A program made the translations under genes and the position numbers. This document shows positions 1 to 10,537 of a stretch of DNA of 64,000 bases, piece by piece. Below the pieces are notes generated by a model. That model had not been told where the DNA came from. It worked only from the letters and a program-made list of their open reading frames with translations, and did no database searches. Within the stretch, counting starts at the first letter, position 1. Each line of letters starts with the position of its first letter. The DNA comes from Inhella proteolytica (GTDB lineage Bacteria; Pseudomonadota; Gammaproteobacteria; Burkholderiales; Burkholderiaceae_C), in the NCBI RefSeq assembly GCF_016093275.1, contig NZ_JAEDAK010000006.1, forward strand, positions 124,001 to 188,000, read 5' to 3'.

Positions 1-1030
1 CCACGTCGGCGCGCGCGTAGCGGTTCATCTGCACGCCGCGCTTGGCCAGGTTCGGGGCCAGCTGGCCGTTGGGCATGGCGATGGAGGCGAATTCGGCCGG
101 CACTTCTTCGACCATGTCGGCTTCGGCCTTCATGAAGGCGAGCCAGCGCGGCTGGTTCTCTTCAATGATGCTGAACTCGACGCGGTCGATCATCGGCAGG
201 CGCCGGCCCTTGAGCTTGGCGGCCATGGCCTGCAGGTCGGGCCGGTCCGCCGGCGCTTCCTCGTTGTAGAACTCCTCGCGGAAATGCGGGTTCTTCACCA
301 GCACGATCTTGCTGCTGCGGCGCCACTCGTCGTTCTTCAGCATGAAGGCCGCGGTACCCACCGGGTGCTCCATGATCTTGTCGCCGTAGAACTCGACGAC
401 CTCGCGCGCCACCGCGCCGACGAAGGGGTCAGCCAGGTTGTGCATGAAGCGCGGGTCGCCCACCTTCATGCGGATCTGCCAGCGGTACTTGTCCAGCACC
501 CGCAGGCCTTCGACCTCGCGGTCGTAGTCGAAGGGCTTGCCCTTGAGCGCCTCCTGGCGCAGCTTGTCCAACCCCAGGATGCCGGCGTTCTCCAGGATGT
601 AGAGGTTGCCGCTCTTGTTCTTGGGGTCGTAGTGGCGCTTGATGGAGTAGACGTAGTCGGCCGCCACCAGCTCGCGCTTGACGCCCTTGAAGGCCGGGTC
701 GGGCGCGAAGAACAGGCCCGGGCGCACCGTGAAGGTCAGGGTCCTGAAGTCCTCCGACACCTCGGGCAGCTCGCAACCCGAGGGTTCGAGCTTGAACGGG
801 CGCGCGAGATGGGCGTAGCGCAGCGGCGCGTCGAAGATGCCGGCGGTAAGGGTGCGCGAATACAGGTCGGTGACCTGGGCCGGGTCGAAGCCGGTCTCGG
901 CCACACGGAAGGAGTAGCGGAACACCTTTTCGGGCGCCGAGCCCTGCGCCTGAACACCGAGCGCGGCCAGCGCAAAAGCCGCCGCCACCATGACCTTTTT
1001 GCCGGCGGTCGCCGTCACAACCTTGAACAC
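1..1030 (-). CDS. Peptide-type ABC transporter substrate-binding protein (3' end beyond window)
   Basis: Periplasmic binding protein of the SBP_bac_5 (OppA/DppA-like) family, partial: 343 codons are visible and the frame runs off the window at base 1. I chose the GTG at 1030 because GGAGAG lies four bases upstream and it gives a normal signal peptide (MFKVVTATAGKKVMVAAAFA, then LAALGVQA). A GTG at 1018 and an ATG at 991 are alternatives. Family-typical stretches are visible: the VFRYSFRVAETGFDPAQVTDLY start region and VGTAAFMLKNDEWRRSSKIV mid-protein. It points away from the permease/ATPase genes beginning at 1293, so binding protein and transporter are divergently transcribed across a 262-base gap. 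The ligand is probably a peptide but cannot be told from sequence. Confidence 0.85.
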   Translation of the reverse strand, partial: MFKVVTATAGKKVMVAAAFALAALGVQAQGSAPEKVFRYSFRVAETGFDPAQVTDLYSRTLTAGIFDAPLRYAHLARPFKLEPSGCELPEVSEDFRTLTFTVRPGLFFAPDPAFKGVKRELVAADYVYSIKRHYDPKNKSGNLYILENAGILGLDKLRQEALKGKPFDYDREVEGLRVLDKYRWQIRMKVGDPRFMHNLADPFVGAVAREVVEFYGDKIMEHPVGTAAFMLKNDEWRRSSKIVLVKNPHFREEFYNEEAPADRPDLQAMAAKLKGRRLPMIDRVEFSIIEENQPRWLAFMKAEADMVEEVPAEFASIAMPNGQLAPNLAKRGVQMNRYARADV

Positions 1031-1233
1031 ACCACTCTCCAGACCCAAGCAGATGCGCCGCAGGCCCGGGAGGGGCTGCGGCGCGCAGGGCGCGGAGTGT
1101 AGGGAGACCAGGGCAGGGTTTGCACCCCGGCATACCCGCGCCATGACCTCTGCCACCCAGACTTACCCCAGCCCGGCCGCCTAGGGCTTTCGCCTAGACT
1201 GCGCGCCGGCCGGACCTGCGGGTGCGGCCCTCC

Positions 1234-1260
1234 ACCCCGCCCCTCGGCGGGGTTCGTTTT
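1234..1260 (+). terminator. Terminator-like hairpin just ahead of the permease gene
   Basis: An 8-bp perfect stem (ACCCCGCC at 1234-1241, GGCGGGGT at 1246-1253) with a CCTC loop is followed by TCGTTTT. On the plus strand this has the form of an intrinsic terminator. It ends only about 32 bases before the permease start at 1293, so it may act as an attenuator or block read-through from the divergent promoter region. No function is proven. Confidence 0.45.
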
Positions 1261-1292
1261 ATGGCTTAGACGTTCGAAGAAGGGGCCGCCCC

Positions 1293-2231
1293 ATGACGGC
1301 TTATCTGATCCGACGCCTGTGGCAAATGGTCCCCACGCTGCTGGGTGTCGTGCTGCTGGTGTTCTTCCTGTTCAAGTGGTTTGGCAGCGATCCGGCCGAA
1401 ATCCTCGGCGGCCTGTCGGCCACGCAAGAGCAGATCGACGCGATCCGCGACCAGCTGGGCTTGAACAAGCCGGTCTGGGAACAGCTGTGGATCTTCATCA
1501 AGCAGATCGCTACCTTCAACTGGGGCAAGAGCTGGGCCACCAACGAGGCGGTGTCCAGCCTGTTCGCCAGCCGCATGCCGGCCACGCTGACGGTGATGGT
1601 GCCGCTGCTGTTCCTTGAAGTGCTGCTGGCCGTGCCCTTCGCCATGGCCGTGGCCTATGTGCGCGGCAGCCTGATCGACCGCTCGGTCATGATCGTCACC
1701 ACCGTGATGGTGTCGATCTCGCTGCTGGTCTACGTGATCGTCGGCCAGTACCTGTTCGCCTTCCGTCTGGGCCTGTTCCCGGTGCAGGGCTGGACGGATT
1801 CCTTCTGGACCAATCTGACCGTCTACGCGCCGCTGCCGGTGCTGCTGGCGGTGTTCGTGGCGCTGGCGCCGCAGACGCGCCTGTACCGCAGCTTCTTCCT
1901 GGATGAGATCGGCCACGACTACGTGCGCACCGCACGCGCCAAGGGCCTGGACGAGAAGACCATCCTCTTCAAGCATGTGCTGCGCAACGCGCTGATCCCC
2001 ATCATGACCAACATCTCGGTGCTGCTGCCGGGGGTGTTCGTGGGCTCCTTCCTGCTCGAGGTGTTCTTCTCGATTCCCGGCCTGGGCCGCGAGATCGTGC
2101 TGGCGGTGAACCGCTCCGACTACCCGGTCATCCAGGCCTTCGCTATCTACCTGTCGGTCATCACCATGGTCGTCAATTTGGTGACGGACATCCTCTACAA
2201 GCTCGTCGATCCACGGGTGGTGCTGAAGTGA
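1293..2231 (+). CDS. ABC transporter permease, OppB/DppB family
   Basis: Inner-membrane permease of 312 residues, the usual length for the DppB/OppB family. TM1 is at residues 8-28, and further TM segments lie around 95-125, 130-160, 175-195, 235-265 and 285-305. The coupling (EAA) loop is visible near residues 205-225 (YVRTARAKGLDEKTILFKHV), which contacts the ATPase. The ATG at 1293 is 12 bases past a GAAGAAGGGG purine stretch. The next permease starts inside its stop codon (GTGA overlap), so the two are translationally coupled. With 2228-3283 it should form the membrane channel for the substrate delivered by the divergent binding protein at 1-1030. Confidence 0.93.
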   Translation: MTAYLIRRLWQMVPTLLGVVLLVFFLFKWFGSDPAEILGGLSATQEQIDAIRDQLGLNKPVWEQLWIFIKQIATFNWGKSWATNEAVSSLFASRMPATLTVMVPLLFLEVLLAVPFAMAVAYVRGSLIDRSVMIVTTVMVSISLLVYVIVGQYLFAFRLGLFPVQGWTDSFWTNLTVYAPLPVLLAVFVALAPQTRLYRSFFLDEIGHDYVRTARAKGLDEKTILFKHVLRNALIPIMTNISVLLPGVFVGSFLLEVFFSIPGLGREIVLAVNRSDYPVIQAFAIYLSVITMVVNLVTDILYKLVDPRVVLK

Positions 2232-3283
2232 ATACGGCCGTGATCAACAACTCTCCGAACCCCACCGGCTCGGCGCGCTCGCAGGGCGTCTGGGCCGCGG
2301 CCTGGAAGCGCCTGAAGGCCGACCGCGTCGGCATGGTCAGCCTCTACATCGTGGCCGCCTTCATGGCCCTGGTGGCGCTGACCCTGGCCAATGTGGTGGC
2401 CGCCAACTGGCAGGACGAGGTGGGCGTGCCCAACGCACCGCCGCATTTCGTCGGCCCGAAGCCCGCCGAGGCCGTGGGCGCGATTGCCGTGCCCACCGGC
2501 CCGAACGTCGACATCTCGGACATCGACCCGCTGGCGCCCAAGTACAAGGAATGGGAAGAGGCGGCCAAGAAGTACAAGACCGTCGAGGCCGTCAAGGCCG
2601 AGACCCTGATCCTGGGCGGCGACCGCCTGGGCCGCGACATCCTGCAAAAGGTGATCCGCGGCGCCGAGGTGTCCATCGTCGTCGGCCTGCTGGCCGCCAC
2701 GCTGGCCACGCTGATCGGCACCCTGCTGGGCGCGCTCAGTGGCTTCTTCGGCGGCAAGGTGGGTGACCTGCTGGAGTGGGTCTACAACGTCTTCACCGCC
2801 ATCCCCAGCATCCTGCTGATCTTCGCCTTCGCGGTGATCTTCGGCCGCGGCGTGCTGTCGGTCGTGATGATCCTGGGCCTGACGGGCTGGACCGGCATCT
2901 ACCGCCTGATCCGCGCCGAGTTCATGAAGCACCGCCAGCGCGAGTACGTGCGCGCCGCCGAGGCGATCGGTGCCTCGACCTCCTCGCGCATGTTCAAGCA
3001 CATCCTGCCCAACGTCTCGCACGTGGCGCTGGTGCAGCTCTCGCTGCATGTGGTGAGCTTCATCAAATACGAGGTGATCCTGAGCTACCTGGGTCTGGGC
3101 GTTTCGGTGGACCAGGTCAGCTGGGGCACGATGCTCTCGGAGGCGCAGAGCGAGCTGATCCTGGGCTACTGGTGGCAACTGGCGGCGGTGACGACCTTCA
3201 TGGCGCTGTTTGTGACGGCATTCGCCTTGTTCACGGATGCGCTGCGTGATGCGCTCGATCCCAAGCTGCGCGGTCTGGAATGA
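2228..3283 (+). CDS. ABC transporter permease, OppC/DppC family
   Basis: Second inner-membrane permease, 351 residues, starting with GTG and overlapping the previous stop by 4 bp. The N-terminal TM lies near residues 38-60. A roughly 60-residue periplasmic segment (about 62-125) rich in charged and Pro residues is longer than in standard DppC, and is seen in the YejE-like branch. The DRLGRDI motif before the membrane core is typical of OppC proteins. The EAA loop (EYVRAAEAIGASTSSRMFKH) is at about 239-258. The gene is followed by a 138-base intergenic region containing a dispersed repeat, and then by the ATPase gene. Confidence 0.92.
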   Translation: MNTAVINNSPNPTGSARSQGVWAAAWKRLKADRVGMVSLYIVAAFMALVALTLANVVAANWQDEVGVPNAPPHFVGPKPAEAVGAIAVPTGPNVDISDIDPLAPKYKEWEEAAKKYKTVEAVKAETLILGGDRLGRDILQKVIRGAEVSIVVGLLAATLATLIGTLLGALSGFFGGKVGDLLEWVYNVFTAIPSILLIFAFAVIFGRGVLSVVMILGLTGWTGIYRLIRAEFMKHRQREYVRAAEAIGASTSSRMFKHILPNVSHVALVQLSLHVVSFIKYEVILSYLGLGVSVDQVSWGTMLSEAQSELILGYWWQLAAVTTFMALFVTAFALFTDALRDALDPKLRGLE

Positions 3284-3285
3284 AT

Positions 3286-3369
3286 CACCCCCGAAGCGCC
3301 TGCGGCGCCTCCCCCTCAAGGGGGCGCCACCAGCGGCCCGGCAAAGCCGGTTCCGCGGTGGCACTTGAT
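3286..3369. repeat. 84-bp dispersed intergenic repeat, copy 1
   Basis: This 84-base block matches 59520-59603 at 83 of 84 positions; the single difference is CAAAG versus CAGAG in the second hairpin loop. It contains two adjacent imperfect stem-loops. The first has CCCCC/GGGGG around TCAA with an outer GGCG/CGCC. The second has CCGGC/GCCGG around AAA, extended by outer CC-rich/GG-rich arms. It begins three bases after the permease stop codon and ends 52 bases before the ATPase start. It looks like a REP-type palindromic element located inside an operon. Confidence 0.85.
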
Positions 3370-3421
3370 GGGATGAAGTCCTGCGGGCACGGGAGCTTCT
3401 TTGGCTCCCTGGAGAACTGAA

Positions 3422-5095
<1,674 letters not shown>

Positions 5096-5100
5096 TGAGA

Positions 5101-5124
5101 CAAGGGGCGCCGTAGCGCCCCTTG
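5101..5124 (+). terminator. Hairpin terminator after the ABC transporter operon
   Basis: A perfect 10-bp inverted repeat (CAAGGGGCGC / GCGCCCCTTG) around CGTA starts 5 bases after the ATPase stop. The following tract, TGCCTTTCGG, is only weakly T-rich. Position and symmetry support transcription termination. Confidence 0.65.
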
Positions 5125-5212
5125 TGCCTTTCGGGCAACTCGGCCCCTTGGGCGGAGTCGGCGGGCAGGGTGCGCTGCCTATGATCTGCGGGCCCACCCT
5201 GAGGGATCCGCC

Positions 5213-6670
5213 ATGCGCCAGTTGCCCGGTCTCGACGCCCTGTTCCTGCACCTCGAAACCCCCGAGATGCCCATGCATGTGGGCGCCCTGCACCTGTTCG
5301 AGCTGCCGGCCGGCTTTCGCGGCCACTGGGTGAACGCGCTGCGCAAGCATCTCAAGGCGCGCCTGCCCTACGCCGGTGCGCTGCGCCGCCGCCTGGCCGA
5401 GCTGCCGCTGAACTTCAGCAACCCGATCTGGGAGCCGGCTGAGCCGGACTTGCGCGTGCATGTGCTGCAGCACCAGCTCGGGCCGGATGCCGACCTGCCC
5501 GAGCTGCATGCCCAGGTGGCCGCTCTGCATTGCCAGCTGCTGCCGCGCGACCGGCCGCTGTGGCGCTTCCATGTCTTCGAGGGGCTGGCGCCCGCGGCCA
5601 ATGGGCGCAAGCGCGTCGCCCTCTACACCCAGCTGCACCACGCGGCGGTGGACGGCCAGGCCGCGGTGGCCCTGGCCCAGGTGCTGCTGGACCTGACGCC
5701 GCAGCCGCGCGAGCTGCCGGCGCTGCCGCCGCGCGGCAAGCGCTCGGCCGCACATGGCGAGGTGGACCTGCTGCGCAGCGCCCTGACCCTGCAGGCGCGC
5801 CAGTGGTTCGAGCTGGCGCGCAGCCTGCCCGGCAAGGCCGGCACGCTCTCCAGCCTGGCCGGCAGCGCTGCGGGTGATTGGCTGGGCCAGACCGCCAAGG
5901 GCGTGTGGGCACGCCTGAAGGGTGAGAAGGCGCCGCGCAGCCACGGCATGCTGAACCTGGCGCCGCGCACGCGCTTCAACGTGCCGGTCACCGCCACGCG
6001 CAGCTTTGCCTCCTTGAGCCTGCCGCTGATGCCGCTGCAGGCGGCGCGCAAGGCGCTGGGGGCGAGCCTGAACGACGCCGTGCTGTGGCTGTGCAGCACG
6101 GCGCTGCGCGAGTTCCTCAAGGCCGAGGGCGAGCTGCCGCGCAAGCCGCTGATTGCCGCCGTGCCGGTGTCCATGCGCGAGAGTGGCGACACGCGCGCCA
6201 ACAACCAGGTGACGATGAGCGCGTTGAGCCTGGGTACGCACATCGCCGACCCGGCCAAGCGCTTCAAGCACATCCAGGCCGCCAGCGGCTCGATGAAGGC
6301 CGGCCTGGGTTCCTTGAAGAGCCTGATGCCGCTGGACTTCCCCTCCATCGGCCTGCCCTGGCTGCTGCCGCTCGCCGCCAAGGCCTGGGGCGGCGTGGCC
6401 GAGAAGGTGCCGCCCTTGGTGAACCTGGTCATCAGCAACGTGCCGGGGCCGGGCGTGCCGCTCTACCTGGCGGGGGCACGCATGCTCAGCAATGCGCCGG
6501 CCTCGATCGTGGTGCACGGCATTGCGCTCAACATCACGGTGCAGACCTATGAGAAGCACCTGGAGGTGGGCCTCATTGCCTGCGGCGAGGCGCTGCCCGA
6601 CATCGACGCCCTGGCCACCCAGATGGCGGCGGCAGTCGAGCAGTTCATCGAGCTGGCGGCGGAATCCTGA
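5213..6670 (+). CDS. Wax ester synthase / diacylglycerol acyltransferase (WS/DGAT)
   Basis: Acyl-CoA-dependent O-acyltransferase that makes wax esters or triacylglycerol as storage lipid. The 485-residue length is normal for the bacterial WS/DGAT family. The catalytic HHxxxDG motif reads HHAAVDG at about residues 142-148, and the C-terminal conserved SNVPGP segment (LVISNVPGPGVPLYLAGARM) is intact. The N-terminal LDALFLHLETPEMPMHVGAL block is also characteristic. No signal peptide is present; these enzymes are membrane-peripheral. Two alpha/beta hydrolases follow on the same strand and could act on stored or related esters, which is inference from position. Confidence 0.93.
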   Translation: MRQLPGLDALFLHLETPEMPMHVGALHLFELPAGFRGHWVNALRKHLKARLPYAGALRRRLAELPLNFSNPIWEPAEPDLRVHVLQHQLGPDADLPELHAQVAALHCQLLPRDRPLWRFHVFEGLAPAANGRKRVALYTQLHHAAVDGQAAVALAQVLLDLTPQPRELPALPPRGKRSAAHGEVDLLRSALTLQARQWFELARSLPGKAGTLSSLAGSAAGDWLGQTAKGVWARLKGEKAPRSHGMLNLAPRTRFNVPVTATRSFASLSLPLMPLQAARKALGASLNDAVLWLCSTALREFLKAEGELPRKPLIAAVPVSMRESGDTRANNQVTMSALSLGTHIADPAKRFKHIQAASGSMKAGLGSLKSLMPLDFPSIGLPWLLPLAAKAWGGVAEKVPPLVNLVISNVPGPGVPLYLAGARMLSNAPASIVVHGIALNITVQTYEKHLEVGLIACGEALPDIDALATQMAAAVEQFIELAAES

Positions 6671-6750
6671 CATCAGGCTGACGTCGCGCTAGGCAGGGTC
6701 ATCGGGAAAGGCCGCTGCCGCCTGCGGCAACAGCCGCTTACGCTTGCGGC

Positions 6751-7554
6751 ATGCTGAACAAGATTCCGCGCCCGCGTCGCCTGCCGTCGCGCGCCGCCCC
6801 TGCGCCCGCCGATGCGCACGAACCCCCTCACACCCTGCTCCTGATGCTCGAAGGCCGCGCCCCCTGGGAGTTCGCGGCCCTGATCGCCGCCAGCCCCTGG
6901 CTGCGCCGCTGGCCCAAGGGCGATGGCCATCCGGTGGTGGTGTTCCCCGGCCTCGGGGCGAACGACATCAGCACCGCGCCGCTGCGCCTGTGGCTGGACA
7001 GCCTGGGCTACGAAACCCACCCCTGGCGCCAGGGCTTCAACTTCGGCCCGCGCCCGGGTGTGATCGAGCAGGCCGAGGCCGATCTGCAGCGCGTGTTCGA
7101 GAGCAGCGGCCGCAAGGCCAGCCTGCTGGGCTGGAGCCTGGGCGGCATCTACGCCCGCGAGCTGGCCAAGCGCCACCCCGAGTGGGTGCGCAACGTCATC
7201 ACCCTGGGCACCCCCTTCGCCGGCCACCCGCGTGCCACGCACGCCTGGCGCTTCTTCGAGCTGGTGAGTGGCCACGACAGCCATGACGAGGAGGTGCTGG
7301 AAGGCCTGAAGGAAGCGCCGCCGGTGCCCACCACCTCGATTTATTCGCGCAGTGACGGCGTGGTCAGCTGGCGCTGCAGCGTCAACGAGCCCGCGCCGCA
7401 GGTGGAGAACATCGAGGTGCATGCCAGCCACCTGGGCCTGGGCATGAACCCGCTGGCGCTGTACGCCGTGGCCGACCGCCTGGCGCAGCCGCCGATGAAC
7501 TGGCAGCCCTTCAATCCGCAGGGGGCGAAGCGTTGGTTCTACCCGAGCAAGTGA
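6751..7554 (+). CDS. Alpha/beta hydrolase (lipase-like)
   Basis: 267-residue hydrolase with the nucleophile elbow GWSLGG (Ser at about residue 129) inside a lipase-like context, followed by LGTPFAG. That context resembles the PGAP1/triacylglycerol lipase branch. A candidate catalytic Asp is in YSRSDGVVSW and a candidate His in HASHLGLGMNP. No convincing signal peptide is present, so it is probably cytoplasmic. The ATG at 6751 lacks a strong ribosome-binding site. The next hydrolase begins 5 bases after its stop. The substrate is unknown; a link to the WS/DGAT upstream is plausible. Confidence 0.85.
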   Translation: MLNKIPRPRRLPSRAAPAPADAHEPPHTLLLMLEGRAPWEFAALIAASPWLRRWPKGDGHPVVVFPGLGANDISTAPLRLWLDSLGYETHPWRQGFNFGPRPGVIEQAEADLQRVFESSGRKASLLGWSLGGIYARELAKRHPEWVRNVITLGTPFAGHPRATHAWRFFELVSGHDSHDEEVLEGLKEAPPVPTTSIYSRSDGVVSWRCSVNEPAPQVENIEVHASHLGLGMNPLALYAVADRLAQPPMNWQPFNPQGAKRWFYPSK

Positions 7555-7558
7555 CGCG

Positions 7559-8437
7559 GTGAGCGAGGAGCGCCGCATCCGCGTCGGCGCGCAGGAGCTC
7601 GCCGTGGCCCTGGACGGCCCGGCCCAGGGTGAGCCGCTGCTGCTCATCATGGGCCTGGGCCTGCAGCTGACGAGCTGGCCCATCGAGCTGGTGCAGCAGC
7701 TGGCCGCGGCGGGCTTTCGCGTCATCCGCTACGACCACCGCGACATCGGCCTTTCCTCCAGCTGCGACCACCTGGGCCGGCCGCGGCTGGCCCAGGCCTT
7801 CTGGCGTCACGCCTTCCATTTGCCGCTGCAGCCGCCCTACACGCTGGCCGAGCTGGCCGACGATGCCGCGGGTCTGATCGCCGCCCTGGGGCTGGAGGCC
7901 GCCCAGGTGGCGGGCATCTCCATGGGCGGCATGGTGGCCCAGCACCTGGCCCGGCGCCACCCGCAGCGGGTGCGCGGCCTGAACCTGTGGATGACGAGCC
8001 CGGGTGGCCGCCTGCTGCCCCCGCCGCGCGCCGATGTGCTGCGCCTGCTGCTCAGCCGGCCCGACCGTGCGGGCTACCAGGCCTATGGCGAGCGCTTCTT
8101 CCAGGCCATCGGCAGCCCGGCCTACCCGAGCGACCCGGCCGAGCTGCGCGCACGCGTGGCGCACAACCTGGCGCGCTCCTTCCGCCCGCAGGCCACGGCG
8201 CGCCAGCTCATCGCCATTGCCGCCGACGGCGACCGCCGCCCCTGGCTGCGCCAGCTCCAGCGCCCCGTGCAGGTGCTGCACGGCCTGGCCGACCCGCTGC
8301 TGCCCATCGCCCACGGCCGTGCGCTGGCCAAGGCGCTGCCGCAGGCGCAGCTGACCGAGATCCCCGGCTGGGGCCATGACCTCCCTGCGGCCTTGCACCC
8401 CATGCTGGTCGAGGCGGTGCAGCGTGCGGCTGCATGA
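7559..8437 (+). CDS. Alpha/beta hydrolase
   Basis: 292-residue alpha/beta-fold hydrolase starting with GTG 5 bases after the previous gene. The oxyanion-side sequence LLIMGLGLQLTSWP, the RYDHRDIGLSS strand and the nucleophile elbow GISMGGMVAQ (Ser at about 121) are typical. The Asp of the triad is in HGLADPLLP and the His in GWGHDLP. It belongs to the large esterase/haloperoxidase-like group, with no residues that point to one substrate. It is likely co-transcribed with the preceding hydrolase. Confidence 0.87.
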   Translation: MSEERRIRVGAQELAVALDGPAQGEPLLLIMGLGLQLTSWPIELVQQLAAAGFRVIRYDHRDIGLSSSCDHLGRPRLAQAFWRHAFHLPLQPPYTLAELADDAAGLIAALGLEAAQVAGISMGGMVAQHLARRHPQRVRGLNLWMTSPGGRLLPPPRADVLRLLLSRPDRAGYQAYGERFFQAIGSPAYPSDPAELRARVAHNLARSFRPQATARQLIAIAADGDRRPWLRQLQRPVQVLHGLADPLLPIAHGRALAKALPQAQLTEIPGWGHDLPAALHPMLVEAVQRAAA

Positions 8438-8515
8438 ATTGCAACGAAGTGTGAGAACTTTGCGGCTCTCCCCCAATGGCGGCGCGGGGAGCTGGCCCTA
8501 GGATGCGGGCCACCC

Positions 8516-10537
8516 ATGCGCGTACTCGCCCTTTGCTCGCTGTCCCTGGCCCTGCTCGGCGTTGTGCCGCAGCCCGCGTGCGCGCAGGAGGCCTTGCGGC
8601 CGGAAATCACCAAGCTCGAGCGCCTGCCGCAGGCCCAGCGCCCGCGCCTGCCCGAGCTGGTGGCGCAACTGCGCCGCCAGGCGCGCGAAACCAGCGACGA
8701 GCAGTTCGACCTGCTCTTTCTGCTCTCGACCCATTACGCCGGTGAGAAGCAGCGGGCCGCGCTCGAAGGGCTGGAGCACGAGTTCGCCCCCTGGCGCCGC
8801 TCCACCGAGACGCGCCAGCGCGTGCTGGGCGAAACCGCCTGGGCGTTGGCCTGGACGGTGTTCCACATCCGCTCCGGCCATCTGCAACTGGCCCAGCAGG
8901 AGATCGACTCGCTCAAGCCCGAATCCCTGGGCGAGCTGCCGCTGAAATGGCGCTACCGCGAACGCCGCATCCGCGCCAATGTGCTGGAAGAGACCGGCCA
9001 CATCGACGAGGCCCTGCTGCTGCGCCTGGACGTGGTACGCCTGGGCGCACAGTCCGCCGAGGTCTGGCGCCATGTGTCGGCGCTGGCCGCGCTGTCCTAC
9101 ACCTACTACCGGGCCGGTCAGCATGACAAGGCGGTGGAGGCGGCCAAGGAAGCCCAGCAGGTGGCCGAGAGCGTGCCGGACGACCACGACGTGCAGGCCG
9201 AGGCGCAGCTGACCCTGGGCCTGGTGCTCTCGGAAGATGCCGACGCCATGCCCTCGCGGCGCGCCTATGAGCAGTCGCTGCACCACGCGCGCCTGGCGGG
9301 CGACGAGAGCCTGCAGGCGCTGCTTCTGGGCAATCTGGCCGACAGCTACCTGCGCGCGGGTGACTACCACCGCGCCTTGGCGCTGGCGCAGGAATGCCTG
9401 CCGCTGGCGCAGCGGCTGAAGGACGAGAGCACCGAGCTGCTTGCCATGCACAACATGGGCCTGGCCAAGATTGGCCTCAAGCGCGTGGCCGAGGGCAAGG
9501 CCGATGTGCTCAAGGCCATCGCCACCGAGCGCCAGAAGGGCGCCACCACCAGCGTATCCGAGGGCTGGGAGGAGCTCGGCCAGTACCTGGAGCGCGCGGG
9601 CGACTTCGCCGGCGCCATGCAGGCCTTCGAGGAGCACCGCCGCATCGCCGACACGCTCTCGCGTGCCGACCAGCGCAAGCGCGTGCTCGAAGCCCAGGAG
9701 CAGTTCGATGCCGAGCGCCGCGAGCGCGAAGCCCAGCTGCTGGGTCAACAGACGGTGCTGCAGGGCGAGCAGATCAAGGCGCGCAATCTGCAGCTGCTGC
9801 AATGGGGCCTGCTGATGGCCAGTGGTCTGGCGGCCATGGTGCTGCTGGCAATGATTTTCAAGCGCATGCGCCAGACCAACCGCGAGTTGGCGCGCTCCAA
9901 CGAGGAGCTGGCGGTGCGCAGCGAACGCGACCCGCTCACCGGCCTGGCCAATCGCCGCTTCTTCCAGCGCGAGGTGCTCAAGCACCAGCTCGAAGACAAA
10001 CTGCAGGCCAGCCTGTTCCTGATCGACATCGACCACTTCAAGCGCATCAACGACAGCTACGGCCACGCCGGGGGCGACGCCGTGCTGGTGGCGGTGGCGC
10101 AGCGCCTGCGCGCTGCCGTGCGCGAGCAGGACATCGTGGTGCGCTGGGGCGGCGAGGAATTCCTGGTGCTGGTGGGCACGCGCGAGCCCGCGCTGACCTA
10201 TGCGCTGGCCCTGCGCATGCTGCGAGAGATCGGCGGCACCCCGGTGGCCCTGCCACAAGGGCAGTCGGTGCACATCACTGGCTCGGTGGGCTACGCCAGC
10301 TTCCCGCTGCCCGGCGGCAGCGCGACCCCGGATTGGGAGCGTGCCATCGACGTCGTCGATGCCCTGATGTACCAGGCCAAGGGCCACGGCCGCAACCAGG
10401 CCTGGGGCCTGACGGTGTCGCGCGCCACCAGCGTGGCCGAACTGATGCAAGACCTCGGTGAGCTCAATCAGGCGCGCGAGCGCGGCAGCCTGGAGCTGCA
10501 GGTGACACCTGGCCCGATGCCCGGAGGTGCGCCATGA
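8516..10537 (+). CDS. Sensor diguanylate cyclase with periplasmic TPR-like region
   Basis: 673 residues: a signal peptide at 1-23 (ending PACAQ), a helical tetratricopeptide-like sensor region at about 30-400, a coiled-coil stretch before one TM at about 427-448, and a cytoplasmic GGDEF domain at about 470-635. The active-site loop reads GGEEF. A product-inhibition I-site RxxD (REQD) lies five residues upstream, so the enzyme should make cyclic di-GMP and be feedback inhibited. LTGLANRR and LIDIDHFKRINDSYGH are standard motifs. It overlaps the next cyclase by ATGA, which is its paralogue in architecture. Confidence 0.92.
   Translation: MRVLALCSLSLALLGVVPQPACAQEALRPEITKLERLPQAQRPRLPELVAQLRRQARETSDEQFDLLFLLSTHYAGEKQRAALEGLEHEFAPWRRSTETRQRVLGETAWALAWTVFHIRSGHLQLAQQEIDSLKPESLGELPLKWRYRERRIRANVLEETGHIDEALLLRLDVVRLGAQSAEVWRHVSALAALSYTYYRAGQHDKAVEAAKEAQQVAESVPDDHDVQAEAQLTLGLVLSEDADAMPSRRAYEQSLHHARLAGDESLQALLLGNLADSYLRAGDYHRALALAQECLPLAQRLKDESTELLAMHNMGLAKIGLKRVAEGKADVLKAIATERQKGATTSVSEGWEELGQYLERAGDFAGAMQAFEEHRRIADTLSRADQRKRVLEAQEQFDAERREREAQLLGQQTVLQGEQIKARNLQLLQWGLLMASGLAAMVLLAMIFKRMRQTNRELARSNEELAVRSERDPLTGLANRRFFQREVLKHQLEDKLQASLFLIDIDHFKRINDSYGHAGGDAVLVAVAQRLRAAVREQDIVVRWGGEEFLVLVGTREPALTYALALRMLREIGGTPVALPQGQSVHITGSVGYASFPLPGGSATPDWERAIDVVDALMYQAKGHGRNQAWGLTVSRATSVAELMQDLGELNQARERGSLELQVTPGPMPGGAP

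Noticed and set aside
42-1184. Several short plus- and minus-strand frames at the left edge
   Set aside because: All overlap the partial binding-protein gene, which has family motifs, a signal peptide and a ribosome-binding site.
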